DNA of 64,000 bases from Oxyruncus cristatus (GCA_013399855.1 VXAY01004351.1:68973-132972); one strand, 5' to 3'. Counted from the first letter of the stretch, positions 44,498 to 56,990 are shown. Made by a program: numbers and translations. The notes: a model not told the origin generated them from the sequence alone.

Positions 44498-44656
44498 CCA
44501 GAGAAGCTGTGGCTGCCCCATACCTGGAAGTGTCCAAGGCCAGGTTGGGCTTGGAGCAACCTGGGCTAGTGGAAGGTGTCCCTGCCCATGGCAGGGGGTG
44601 GAATGAGATGGGCTTCAAGGTTCTTTCCACCCCAAACCATCCTGGGATTCTGTGAT
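44498..44656 (+). mobile_element. CR1 LINE 3' fragment
   Basis: CCCAGAGAAGCTGTGGCTGC, GGAGCAACCTGGGCTAGTGG, CACCCCAAACCATCCTGGGA, ending TTCTGTGATA. Confidence 0.9.
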
Positions 44657-44849
44657 AGTCCCCACAAAACTCAGCGTGTCACAGTCCTGCTGCAGTCCCA
44701 GCCCCTTGCTGCCTCCCTGCCAGCGATTTCCTATGGATCTGGGAGAGTGTGGGATGGCACACGACGCTCCTCAGCTCTCCAGAGCCGGAGTGCAGCATTC
44801 CAGCATGTGTTATCCCTTCATTTCACAAGGCCCAGCAAAGCCTGGCACG

Positions 44850-44905
44850 CTGTAATTACATGGCAAATTAGGGGCCACTCCATGTAACAACACGGTAATT
44901 ACACA
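44850..44905. promoter_or_regulatory. Paired GTAATTACA motifs; candidate homeodomain element
   Basis: GTAATTACA (44852-44860) and GGTAATTACAC (44894-44904) lie 42 bases apart, four helical turns, in AT-rich non-repetitive sequence. Confidence 0.25.
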
Positions 44906-47900
44906 CTTGGGACGTGCTTTGGGGAGTTTATGAGGGAAAAGTGCATGGAATGGGGCTTTGCTCCTGTTTCCTGGGAGTCTCACTCCCTGTACCCAGGTTA
45001 AAAACCAGGGATGCCCTTCAGTGGGTGCATCCCTGAAGGACAGGGCCATGGAACTGCCCTCTTTCCACCTCTTTTCATACCTTTGGTATCAAGCTGGCAC
45101 ACTAAAGCTGGAGCTGGTGGCAGCCAGGTGCAGCCAGTCCCCCCTCACTCCCCCATCCTGGCTGGATACCACAGTAATGGGCATTTTGTGAGCGCATAGA
45201 AAGGTAATTGCTCTTCTGCAGTCCACTTCTCACCTCCTCCTCGGGCAATCAGCATCCAAACTGAGACAGGAGCCCTGAGAGGAGCCCAAAGCCCTCGATT
45301 TGTTAAGAGTCTGATGATTCCAGCCCACACGGAGCATCCACGCCAGGCCTAGCTCTCACCTCAGCTGTTAAAAAAGGGTTCGCAAAGACGCCGGGTGCAA
45401 TTCCCTGCATCCCCAAAAACACCTCTCAGTGCTTCTTTCCTCTCCCCAGGCTCTGGAATTCTGTGTGTGCGGCAGGTGAGGGCAGGTAGAGGCTCTCCCA
45501 GGGCGGGGACAGGGGACATCCCAAAGCGGAGGGAGATGCTGGTGTTCTCCTGTTGTGTTTTATCCCACGTGGAAAGAAAACCTGACCGTGCAAGAGCCAT
45601 CTCTTAACAGCAGCAGGGAAACGGAGACACGAGTGCTGTGCCAGGACAACTCAGGATCAAACCTTCCTTTTGCATGAGAGGAACATTCCAAGTCCCTGGG
45701 CACTTTCATCCCAACCAGCACAGCAAACCGACCCCCCTGGAAGGGGCTGATCCGGCTGTGACCCTGTTCCATGCACATCTGTAAACACCTGGAAGCCAGG
45801 AATGGCTGGAAACTCGCCCTCTGCAGACAAGGCAGAGTGAAGGATGAAGGATCCCATCCTAAAACCATGGAAAACAGGCTCAGACCGTGCCACTTCCCCG
45901 CAGTGGAGGAGGGTTTGCGTTTGTCAGCCGGGCTTTAAATGCAAACTCCCTCATTTGCTTGCAATGAAAACGAAAGCAAAGCCTGACCTGGCTGTGGGAA
46001 GGGGAAGCAGGTCCTACATCCAAAAATACACTGCGTGGAAGCTGTACAGGAGCTTCCCTGTACCCTGCACCACCTCAGCAGGAGAAGCAGGGAATGGTTT
46101 GGGTTGAAAGGGAAAATCTTGCTTCAGCCCTGATCGACGTTGTCCCAAACTCTAAACAGAGGGAAAGGTTCTTGCCAGATAAAAATACACCCCTGGGATG
46201 CCACCCACGCACGGGCTGATGGAAACAACGTGTCCCTGTCCCAGCTGGCCTCAGGGTATGGATGGGAAAAGCTGAAAAGTCAGGATTTCTACACTCCATG
46301 TGCTCAGAGCAAATCCTTTCTTCATTCCAGGCAGGAACAAATCCACCACTGCACCCATGACACACCTCCAGGGAAAGGAAGGGAAAGGGGGTGGATGCAG
46401 GATGGGGAGCTCAGCGTTCCTGCCTCACCTGGGATGTCCAGCACCACCACCTGGAATTACAGCCCTCCTCCAGAACCTCGTGGGACGCTCTGGGGCAGCA
46501 ATTCAGCAGCTTCCTCAGCAAGAAATGAGTGTTTGAGAGTCCCAGTTACTCCCGTGTTCCACTCTGGCCGCAGCCAGCAAACAGAGCTGGGCACAACCGG
46601 ACTAAACAAACTGATTTGTGGAGGGCAGCGTTCACCAGTCTCAAGGTGAAGTTCCCCTTGGGGCTGAATTTTGCATGGTTTGGGTTTTTACTGCCTCAAA
46701 AAACCCTGCTGGTGGATCAGCCATATATCTGCAACCAATAGTGATGCTTCCAGTCGCTACATCAGACCAGTATAAAAACACCCAGGCACATACGATTAAA
46801 ATATTCCATATTAAAAGAGAAGCCCACACCGTGGGGTTTTGGCTCCTGCCCTACTCATCTCACTCCCAAATTCTTGTTGGTAACGGCGGCAGGGGCGGCT
46901 GGGGGTGGATTTGGAAGCTTCGTACAGCTCCACATCCCTTTCAGGTTATTTTTAAACCCTCTGGACACACTACAAATCCCAGGGAACTTTTGCAGGCAGG
47001 GGCTGCCTGCACGTGTGGGCTGGAGCGGGGGTTGGTTTCGGGGAGGTGGGAGGGGGATGAACTGTGCAGAGATGCAGTTTTATGGGGCATCAAGCACCTG
47101 GCACATTAAACATCCTGCACAATTGGAAACCTGTGGCTGCAAGGACTCTTAACCTAAGGTTAACCCTATGGATACCGTGAAGGAACAAGGGGGCTGGACC
47201 CCTTCTCAGCAAGGCCAAAGCCCATTTTAGAACTAAGAATGACTTGGTGGCAGATCTGGGGCTGCACAAGCCACCAGGGAGCAGATAGGTGCTCCGGGAG
47301 CAGAGAAAAGTAATGTCCCCTAAACAGGGCACTGCTGGAGCAAAAGCCAGCAGCATCCACACTCCTTCCCTCAACATCCACCCCACCAAACCAGAAAGCT
47401 TCAGCATTCTCTAAAAAGTTGGAGGGGAAATGAGGTTAAGCCAGCTAATTGACAGCACTGACCTTTCTGGCTCGCGGCGAGTGCAGCCACCAGAACAGGA
47501 GCGGCTGCAGCTGAGGGCGATGGGGAGTCAGCTCTTTTTTACCTTTTGGGTTTGTGTTTTTCAGAGCTCTTCCTGCCAAGGTTTAAACTGTGGGTCAGCC
47601 CTAAGAGCTGTTTGCTGACACAAGCTGCAAAGGAGCTTTCACGGACAGAAGAAAATGAACCTAAGGCAGCAGCGTGGAACACCAGAGTCCTCCCTCCAGG
47701 CACCAGGGAATTCCACTGCTCCAGTGCTCAGACACCCCAACCACACAGAGCCTCTGGAAACGCTCTCCTCCGTGACAGGAGACATGCAAATTTAAACACA
47801 GATCCTCTGGTCTGGAGAGAAGAGCAAACCCCACATCCCCCCAGCCCTGCCCCAGTGCTCCAGGTGTTTATTCCTAACCCATCTTCCTCCCCTCCAAGCA

Positions 47901-49286
47901 AACAGACCTGAAGTGCAGGAATGAGTTTTAACCACAGTTTTAGGAAATGGGCACAAACAAGTCCTCAGCTTCACTGGAGCCCCTCATTTGAGCCGTGTTG
48001 GTGCTTTAGAAAAACCATCCTCGGCATCCCTACTGCACTCGGAAGCCTGGTCCTTCCCAGCCCACACCGGAGAGCTCAGCTTTGCCTTCAGGGACAGGGA
48101 GCACCAAAACAGCCACAACCAGCAACAGGGTCCTCCCTGCACTGGCAAGATGGATCACAGGGAAGGCACTCTCCCCACACCAGACGCTGTGCAGCCCATG
48201 GATGGCAGATCCATAGCTCTGGAGCTCCCTGCAGCCAAGCTGATGCACCAACATCTACTTAATTTGTGTGCCCCAGCACTCAGTTGTCATTTTATGTCCA
48301 CATGCAGCCTGAAATCTCATTGCCTGGCAGGAGCTGTGCCTCCTTCCTGGGTTTCCTAGAAACCTCCTAACCAGCAAAGAGACTTTAATTTGATTTTTTC
48401 ACTGCACTGGCTGCACGAAATCCAGCAAAGTCCCAGTTGGGCGCAGTGGGAACTCCAGTGCGGAGAGATGAAGCAACAGGACTCTTTTCACACAGAAAAA
48501 GAAGTTTTTTACCCTTCAGTTCCTCCAAGCTCTATCCTCTACCTCGCCTGGGCAACACAGGGACCAGTTGAGTGCCTGGGGTCAGAAAGAGTCAGAATGT
48601 GTGAACAGCAGCCCTTATCATGGGAAAGGCTCGACTCTGAGCACAAACCACAGTCAGCTGCAGCTGAACTTACCGCTACAACACAAAAAAGCCCCTTCAC
48701 GCTTCGCTTCAGTAACATGTTGCTTTCTGCCCCCTTCCTCCACCCATTTCTCCAGCTCCAGAAAGGATGTGGTGGTGGGGGGGAATCAAAGCGGCAGGTT
48801 TTCCTGGTTTAAACGCGCTAAATCCAGAGGAGTTACCGCTGGAGTTGTGTTTCTCCAATACCGGGCGTGCTTGGACCACAGAAGACATTTCCCGCCAGGG
48901 AAAAGGGGAACGTACATCCCGAGGATACACTCGGGAAAAGGGGGGATGTCTCGGGGAGCGCGTATCTCCCGCCTCGCAGCCGGAGGGGCTTGCCTACATC
49001 CCGGCCAGGATGCCAGGAGCACGAGGGAAGGAGGCTGGAGTGGCGGCGGGATGGTTTTTAGGAGAAGGAGGGGGGATGGAAAGTCATAAAAGCGCTCGGA
49101 AAGTAAATTCGCCTTGGGCTGCGCGGCAGAGCCCGGGCGGCGCCGCTCGGCAGAGACCTGGGGGTGCGCTCCGTGCTCCCTTCCAGAAGAGACTCCCCCA
49201 GAAAACACCACCCCAACCCCACGGGTCAAACATCTCCCCACGGGTCAAATATCCCCACACGGGTCAGCGACCTCCCGCCACCGCCT

Positions 49287-49369
49287 GGGCTGAGGGCAGG
49301 GGGACAGGGCTGAGGGACAGGGCTGAGGGCAGGGGGACAGGGCTGAGGGCAGGGGGACAGGGCTGAGGG
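49287..49369. repeat. G-rich minisatellite running into the assembly gap
   Basis: About four copies of a 20-base unit (GGGCTGAGGGCAGGGGGACA), one shortened, run directly into the Ns. The plus strand has repeated runs of three to five G and fits a G-quadruplex pattern. Confidence 0.95.
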
Positions 49370-50012
49370 NNNNNNNNNNNNNNNNNNNNNNNNNNNNNNN
49401 NNNNNNNNNNNNNNNNNNNNNNNNNNNNNNNNNNNNNNNNNNNNNNNNNNNNNNNNNNNNNNNNNNNNNNNNNNNNNNNNNNNNNNNNNNNNNNNNNNNN
49501 NNNNNNNNNNNNNNNNNNNNNNNNNNNNNNNNNNNNNNNNNNNNNNNNNNNNNNNNNNNNNNNNNNNNNNNNNNNNNNNNNNNNNNNNNNNNNNNNNNNN
49601 NNNNNNNNNNNNNNNNNNNNNNNNNNNNNNNNNNNNNNNNNNNNNNNNNNNNNNNNNNNNNNNNNNNNNNNNNNNNNNNNNNNNNNNNNNNNNNNNNNNN
49701 NNNNNNNNNNNNNNNNNNNNNNNNNNNNNNNNNNNNNNNNNNNNNNNNNNNNNNNNNNNNNNNNNNNNNNNNNNNNNNNNNNNNNNNNNNNNNNNNNNNN
49801 NNNNNNNNNNNNNNNNNNNNNNNNNNNNNNNNNNNNNNNNNNNNNNNNNNNNNNNNNNNNNNNNNNNNNNNNNNNNNNNNNNNNNNNNNNNNNNNNNNNN
49901 NNNNNNNNNNNNNNNNNNNNNNNNNNNNNNNNNNNNNNNNNNNNNNNNNNNNNNNNNNNNNNNNNNNNNNNNNNNNNNNNNNNNNNNNNNNNNNNNNNNN
50001 NNNNNNNNNNNN
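49370..50012. other. Assembly gap of 643 unresolved bases
   Basis: A run of N. One edge is a G-rich tandem repeat and the other a CpG-rich sequence, both typical causes of sequencing dropout in bird genomes. Open frames predicted across it are meaningless. The stated length may be an estimate. Confidence 0.99.
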
Positions 50013-51752
50013 CAGCGCATCCAGCGCCTCCGCCGCAACCTCTGCGCGCATCCCTGTGCCCAGAACGCGACGGGAAAAGAGAGTCTGAGCACGGGAAAGG
50101 AGCCTGAGGACGGGGAAATGCCGCTGGCTGCAGCCAGCCCTGGGCTGGAGCCGCAGCAGCCTGTCCAAAGCCGATGGTTCTTGAAACCAGGCCAGTTGTC
50201 TTCACCCTGCCTGTCTCGACACGAACCGCTGCCTTTCATGCTCGCCCATTCATGCTCCCATCACCCTGCTCTCATCACCCCGCTCGCATCACCCCAGCAT
50301 TGTCCCATCAACCCCTCACGTTTCCATCATCCCACTTGGAGCAGCCTGATCCTCTCCCGCCCGCAAGTGGGGGCACGGCCAGGGCGCTGTGTGTGCACGT
50401 CATGTGGTGATGGGTTCCCAGGCCTGCTTTGTACAGGTGGGAGGCCAAAAAAGGTTTGGGAACTGACTGGATAAAAAGTATCTCCGAGATGCAAGATGAG
50501 TATCGTGCTAGCGTGGCACGGAGTTAACAGAAGAATGTCGTTTTTCACATGAAATATATTTTATTGTATTTAGGTAGCACAAACTTCAGACCACAAACGG
50601 CAGAGCAGGAGGGAGATTATGACTCACAGATGTCAACTTACCGGTACAGAGAGAAAAAAAAAAAAAAAGTCATTAGCAACCAACTCTTGTGGTTCTCTCA
50701 CTCCGAAAGTCTTTAACAGCCTCCTGGCAGAGCCTGGGCTGCTCTCATCAAAGCTGGGCTCAAATGAACACGGGCCCACGTGAGCCAGACATGGGGTTCA
50801 AGGGCACCGGCCAAGCTTTGGGATGAACCAGGGTCCTGCTTGCAAACACCCTCAAAACCTGCCAAGGCCTGAGGGATGAGCTGCAGATGCAAAGGCTGCA
50901 GCTCGGAGCACTTGGAGCCCCTGCAGCCCTGCCTTTCTCCGCCCTTCTCAGCCACCCCAGGGCGCATTTATAGAAGGAAAGTTTGCGTAACTGAAAGAAG
51001 CTGCGAGGAGGTGCCTGAGCCAGACCTGGTCGTGGCTGCACAAACAGCCAAACCAAGGCAGATAGTTCAAGACACAGCCAGTGGGAAGGTTGGAGCTGGC
51101 AAAGCCAGGGAGGCTCTGAGCTCCAGCCCCAAGTTCATCTCCCAAGCACCTCACCCACTGACAACCTCTCACATTTCCAATTTTACAGGTAATCGTGTTT
51201 TCAATTTACTTGCAAGCTCAGTTCTGGGCAACTTATTCCTACAGCAGTGGAGTGGGATCAGCAGTTCGTGGTGCGACCAATAAATAAACTCCCTCCGCTG
51301 GTTCCTGTGGGCTTTGGGGAACCTGAGCCGTGCTCAGGCAGGCACAGGGATTGAAACCTCTGCTGGTGGTTTGAAACCTACCACAGGAATGAACCTGGAA
51401 ATCCAGAAGTGAAAAGAGAACGGCTGTAGGGATAAAATGTGGTCCCTGTAGGGATAAAATTGCCTCTCCCATCCAGGATAATGTGCTTGCACCTGCCCTC
51501 GGTTTGGGTTTCTTTTCTCTCTTCCCTGTACGGCAACGACTGAAGGGAGAAACTACAGAGAGGAGATTTAGCAGAACATTTCCAATTGAAAACCAAAAGG
51601 GGATTCAGGAGAAACAGCTGCCTTTCTGTCTGATCTGTGATCCTTTCAGGGCAGGCTGGGGAAGAGAAACCTGATGCACTTATCGCAGCCCGACAGTCTC
51701 TCCCTTCCTACCCTTGGCCAGGCTGTGATCCCACGGTGGGAAAGGGGGTAGA

Positions 51753-52146
51753 GTGTGTGTGTGTGTGAATGAGTGCGTGTGTCAGTGTGTCAGTGTGTCT
51801 GTGAGTGTGAGTGTCTGTGTCAGTGTGTCAGTGCGTGTGTCAGTGTGTCAGTGTGTCTGTGAGTGTGAGTGTCTGTGTCAGTGTGTCAGTGTGTGTGTCT
51901 GTGTGTGTCAGTGTGAGTGTGTCTGTGTGTCTGTGTGTGTATATGTGTCTGTATGTCAGTGTGAGTGCCAGTGTGTCAGTGTGTCAGTGTGTCATTGTGT
52001 GTCAGTGTGTCAGTGTGTCTGTGAGTGTGAGTGTCTGTGTCAGTGTGTCAGTGTGTCAGTGTGTCAGTGTGTCAGTGTGTCTGTATGTCAGTGTGAGTGT
52101 CAGTGTGTCAGTCTGTGTCTGTGTGTCAGTCAGTGTGTCAGTGTGC
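51753..52146. repeat. Compound (TG)n / GTGTCAGT satellite
   Basis: Nearly 400 bases are built from GTGTCAGT, GTGTCTGT and GAGTGTGA octamer-like units with purine-pyrimidine alternation. It yields a false 222-residue open frame of Val, Ser and Cys. Confidence 0.97.
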
Positions 52147-55100
52147 CAGCCTGCCTGTGCTGTGCCGGGTGCCCCTTGCTGCAGATGCCTGCGGGCAATG
52201 GAACCATCAGAGGGCACCTTCGGTCCCACCCACCTGGAAATGACCCGCGGCCGCTCTCGGGGGACAATTGCCCTGCCCAGAGCCAGCGCAGCTCCTGCAG
52301 CACAAACCACAGCCCCCGGCCCGAACAGGAGAGGAGGCCACTGAGACTCGCCCATTTCTTGGGACATTTGCTGATGCCACAAGGGAAGGGCTGTGCTGAG
52401 CAGAGCTGGGCCGGGCATTAAAAGCAGCAGCAGAGGAGGCAGCGGTGCCCCCACGCTGTCACTGCTTCAGCCTCGCTCCCCTGGGCCGAGGGTTTTGGCT
52501 CGGCCTCTCCCGCAAACGTTCCAGTCTCGGGGTCTGGCTGAACTCCAGTGCACCTGTACTGGGGCTCCTTCTCCCCTGGACCGGTACAAAGGCTCCAATA
52601 AAGATCTTTCTCCCAGCTCGTGTGGTTTTTATTAGGAAAGATCCACATGCTCTTGGCATCCCCACTCAACTCTGATCCAGCAGAGCCAGTGACACCAAAC
52701 CACAGGTTGGTGCAGCAGGGCTGTGATGGAGTTTTGAGCTTTGCCTCAGCCCCCTTCATGCTCCCCCAAACGTTTCATTTTGCTGGTGCATTTCATGACA
52801 TGCAGGGAAAGTAGAAATGCTTCCAAAGCAGCACTGGGGGAAAACCCCCCAGGGCGGAGGAAAAGAACGGAGTGGCTGCGGGCAGAGGTTTTTCCCAGGG
52901 CAGCTGCATCTCTCCCTCGAACCCCACTCTGTCCTAACAGGCGCCTTAATTTGTGTTCACTTCAGAGCCTGCGACATGAAAGGCCTGGCTCTGAGCTCCA
53001 GCTGAGCCGCTCAATGGCTCAGTGTTCGCACAAGGCATGGAAGGAATCCATTGCTTAGTTTCTTCAGCTGGGATGTGACCATTTGGAGCCCAAGACCTGC
53101 CAAACATGACTTCGCCTCAGCAACTGGTTCCTATTTGCTGCTCACAGGCTTTAGAAAAATCTTTCCTCTTCCACATCCAAGTCTCACCCTCCTTTTCCAT
53201 TCTGGTTACAACGTTAGTGTCTCCTGAGGCTCTCTCCTGGGGAGGGAGGATGCCGGGCTGTGGAGAACAGCCCTCCTGCCATTAGCGTGGCCAAAAGATG
53301 GGAGATAACCATCTGCCCTCCCTCCACAATGCAGCCCGGCTGTTTTCCAGCAGTTTTGGGAACAAAGAAAGGACGGGCAGTAATGCCACATTGTTCCCAG
53401 GGACGCTGACTAACCTTGGGTTAAAAGAATAATAATTATTATTCCTCTAGCACTGAGGAAAGGTGTCACAGAGCCCAGCCTTCCCGGGGCTTTCTGGGTT
53501 GCTCTTCCACGACCTCTCTCTGAGCTCTTTCCCTTTTCCAGGGCCAAATTCACCCCTGTCCCAGCTCAGGGCAGCTGCTGGCTGTCCTCAAAATGTTACA
53601 GAGCTGGGACAGCTTCTCCTTTCCCTTGGATTTACCCATTCTCATTCCAGTAGGAATTAGGTGTAACTGCCAGTCTGGAGAAGCTTTTCCAAGCTCCTCT
53701 GCTACCAAAACACAGCCACCTCTGGGGTGGAACACAACGGAGCATCCACCCAGCTGTAATGGCCAGGAAATGAAGAACACCATATCCAATTAAAACTGCA
53801 GGGGGATATTTATGGCAGAACGTAATTAGCCAAATTGGAGCCTTCCCCAAAACTGCCATGGGATTTTTAATGACCTCGAGCGGCCAGGGATTCGTTTTGA
53901 TGTTTTGTCAAGTAAACAATATCCAGAGGGCCTGAGACAAAAATCAGGAGCAAAGGGGAAGGGAAAAAAAAAAAAAAAAAGGAAAAAAAAAGTGCTCTGC
54001 AATTCCAGGGAGAAACCGAGACATGAAAGGATTTATCGTAAGGGGAACATTGTTGGAAAGAGCAGCAGCCACCACTCCAAGAAAGGAAAGAGCAGGGAGG
54101 TGGCCCTGGGTGTGGAGGTGGCCCTCTGCAATGAGAGGAAAGAGCAAGCAGCTGCCACAGCCATTCCCCAGGGATTTACCTTTCCTGGAATTTAAAACGA
54201 TACGAGAAACCCTTTCAAGCTGGGAAGTGTTTGAGTCACTTGTTTTACGCTGGTAGAATGAGGCTGGATTAGTCCTGACGACTCCAGCATGGAAATACGG
54301 GCATGGAAAGAGAGCTGGTTACTCAGCAGGTCCCACTGTGCCCGTGGGGAGCCAGGCTGCTCTCAGAGCCAGTGTTTGTGCTGACCAGCACCAGAGCTTG
54401 GCTCCTCCGTGACCCACACGGCTGTGGCCCCTGGGGTCCCCTCTCTGCTCTGTGCTCCAGGGCTGCGCTCACACAGAGTCCCATCCCCGGGGCTGGCACG
54501 TGAAAAGCCAGTTTCTGTTCCCGCTGGAGATGCAGCTTCAGACCCCGGCTCAGCCCTGAGACACCACCACAATACCCTCCTCTGATTGCCCTCCAGGAAG
54601 CCGCCTCCGAGCCTCCCTGGCTCCTCTGTCATTAACTTCCCAGCAGAGATGGCTCACAAAAGCAGCTTTGTGGCCAGCCGGGGGTCAGGACTAGCACACA
54701 CATCCCCACACGGAGCCACGGCCTCTTCCACGCCGTGGGCACCTCAATCAAGCCTCACAAGCTGCCTGAGCATCTTCAGGAGCCTCCTGCTGTTGGTTTC
54801 CCAGAGCTCCCATGCTGGTCCATAACCTGATTAGCTGCTCTGGCCTCCAGCAGTGTAATTCTGCCTGGAATGTCCTTGGTGGGGGGTGCTGTCCCTCGTT
54901 TCCCTGCTGGAAGAAGTGGCTGGATGGAAAATCCTCATAAGCTGCTCTGCACTCTCTGTACATTTTCCCTCTCCCCTCAAGTAACAGACTGAGCTCCTGG
55001 TAAGTCAAACCTGAGGATTTCTGCTCTTTAACTCTTGCTATTCACAATTACTCTGAGCATGTGCAGGTGATACATATCAAACCTCACCTGCAGGACCTCT

Positions 55101-56440
55101 CACCTTTGCTCAGATCTCCTGGTCTCAGACCTCTCTCAGGCTCCTCCCTGGCTCAAACAAATGCAGCCAGCTCAGATTTAAGCAGCACATCTTTGATGGC
55201 CACTGCACCCTTGGCAGTCACTTAACTCCAGTTGCAGAACCCATTTCTGATGGTGCCTGAGTTCCCATTCCCTGGGACACAGGGAGGGATTATGAAGGAG
55301 AGGACACGGGATCATTGCTAATAAATGGTCTCCTGGACAGCAAGACTGTAATCACCAACACTTATCTGCTCTTTCCACCTTCCAAAAAACCCACCACCAC
55401 AAAAACAAGACCCACTGTTTCACCAAACACTAAGTGACAGCCCCACTTTACTGTCACGAAGGCGCCAGGAGCCACACAATCACCTCCCGAGGAGGATGGT
55501 CAGTCCAGCTCCAACCTCCAACCTATTTAATCCATAGCCTTATAAGTGACAGCCAGCAGGAAAATCCCCTTGCTCACAGCCAGTTGGAAGGGATCAGCAC
55601 AGGAAAATAAAACACAGGACTGCAGTGACCCCCCCCCCCCCAGGTTAACTCTGGGCCAGGACAGAGGGGCTCAAGCCCTGGAAGTTTAATTCCTGGTCAG
55701 TATTTCCAGACAGCCCCTTACAAACCTTTGTGCCTCATCCCTCTTTTTTAATAGAATGACACTTCCTCACTTCACAAGGAGCTGGGGGTCCAGCAGTCCC
55801 AAAGGAATAGCTCAGGGGCTGGGCACTGTGACAGGGTCTCTCCAGGGAGAGATCTGAAGGGAAAGCTCACAGAAGAGAACACAGATTTCCATCCCTTGTT
55901 GTTCCTGAAAGGCACAAACACTGATCCAACAGCCAAGATCCCTCCATCCCAAAGCACTGTCCATGCCCGTGAGAAGACAGGTGCATAGAGCCACATATCC
56001 ATGGAGATAATTCAGTGCTGGGCACGATTATCCCATGCCCAAACCTGGAATCACAGGGTGAGACCCACCCACGCAACGAAAGCCTCTCCCCGGCAGAGAC
56101 ACCCCCCCAGCATCACCCCTGGGCTGAAGGATCCGCCTGGGAACGTGTCTCCGAGAGGAAAAACCTTCTCCCGGCGCTGCAAAACTCCCCTGCAATTGTC
56201 TGCGCTTGGCAGCCCGGGATGATAGTGAATAAACGACAGAGAAATATTCCTCCCTACACGTGTTTGGGTTTTTCGGGGTGGTTTTCTTGGACGCCGATCC
56301 TGGCTCTGCAACAATGCCCGTCTTGTTCGGCCCCGCTCTGCAGAGCAGGCTTGAATAGATCTGTCTAAAATTATAAGCGGGCAGCCCCTGGGCTCTGCGA
56401 GATCACAGGCCACATGCTGGGGCTGAACAAAGCCCCTGCT

Positions 56441-56575
56441 ATTTCCCAACAATTAGCCCGGCTAAAAGGACATCTATCTCCTTCCATTAGAGCCACCACG
56501 TGCCTCCCAGTCAGTCCATTGTAAAGCTAATTAAATAACACGCCTCTCTCCCCATGAGGGTCTCCTGATTAGCTC
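56441..56575. promoter_or_regulatory. Candidate conserved non-coding element with homeodomain and SOX-like cores
   Basis: CAATTAGCC, CATTAGAG, CCATTGTAA, CTAATTAAATAAC and TGATTAGC occur within 135 repeat-free bases upstream of the presumed promoter. Motif density is seen; function is inferred. Confidence 0.25.
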
Positions 56576-56708
56576 GCCCTGCTCCTAAATCCTCGCTGGT
56601 GTGAAAGGGGAAGAGGCAGCTGGTCTGCAGGGAACTGCGGCTCCAGGGGGTGTTCGGGCACCCCCGGGCAGCCATGAACATCATCACCACTTAGTGCAGG
56701 GGTTTATT

Positions 56709-56990
56709 GTGGAATCCCACAATGGGTTGGGTTGGAAGGGACCTCAAAGCTCATCCAACCCCTGCCACGGGCAGGGACACCTTCCACTAGCCCAGGGTGC
56801 TCCAACCTGGCCTTGGACACTTCCAGGGATGGGGCAGCCACAGCTTCTCTGGGCATCCTGTGCCAGGGCCCCCCCACCCTCCCAGGGAAGGATTCCTTCC
56901 CAATATCCCATCTAAACCCACCCTCTTTCAATTTGAAGCCATTCCCCCTTGTCCTATCTTCTGTTTAACGGAGATCCTGAGATCCAAGAG
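56709..56990 (-). mobile_element. CR1 LINE 3' fragment
   Basis: The reverse complement of a CR1 tail: GTGGAATCCCACAATGGGTT, CCTTCCACTAGCCCAGGGTG, TTCTCTGGGCATCCTGTGCC, ATATCCCATCTAAACCCACC, GAAGCCATTCCCCCTTGTCC. Confidence 0.9.

Larger units (their letters stand above)
25646..49369 (-). other. Inferred ETS1 intron 1 (p54 form)
   Basis: About 24 kb between exon 2 and the presumed first exon in the gap. It carries CR1 fragments, the second arm of the inverted duplication (33243-33590), a 600-base-offset duplication (30714-31612), several simple repeats and a few AT-rich islands. I see no protein-coding exon or RNA gene. Stretches not listed separately (26214-27154, 27310-28787, 28860-30160, 34866-36404, 37111-38191, 40000-42899, 43421-44497, 44905-48819) show nothing recognisable. 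Confidence 0.75.
48820..50170 (-). promoter_or_regulatory. ETS1: CpG-rich island, probable ETS1 p54 promoter and first-exon region (interrupted by gap)
   Basis: CpG dinucleotides become dense on both sides of the gap, for example GGGGAGCGCGTATCTCCCGC and GAGCCCGGGCGGCGCCGCTC on the low side and CAGCGCCTCCGCCGCAACCT on the high side. TTTCCCGCC (an E2F-type core) lies near 48890. Mammalian ETS1 p54 has a GC-rich, TATA-less promoter. Nothing else in 25.6-64 kb is as CpG-rich, and no readable sequence encodes the p54 N-terminus. Promoter identity is therefore inferred from position and composition. Confidence 0.5.

Noticed and set aside
49226..50239. Open frames of 307-337 residues on the minus strand across 49226-50239
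   Set aside because: Most of the translation is the run of N; the rest is a Pro-Cys-Leu pattern from the G-rich minisatellite.
51753..52421. 222-residue plus-strand open frame rich in Val, Ser and Cys
   Set aside because: It is the translation of a TG-rich satellite, with equivalent repeats in more than one frame.
54748..55008. 86-residue minus-strand frame starting MTYQELSLLLEG, considered as a p68-type first exon
   Set aside because: It does not resemble the N-terminus of the long ETS1 isoform as I know it, is not CpG-rich, and has no matching splice context; probably chance.
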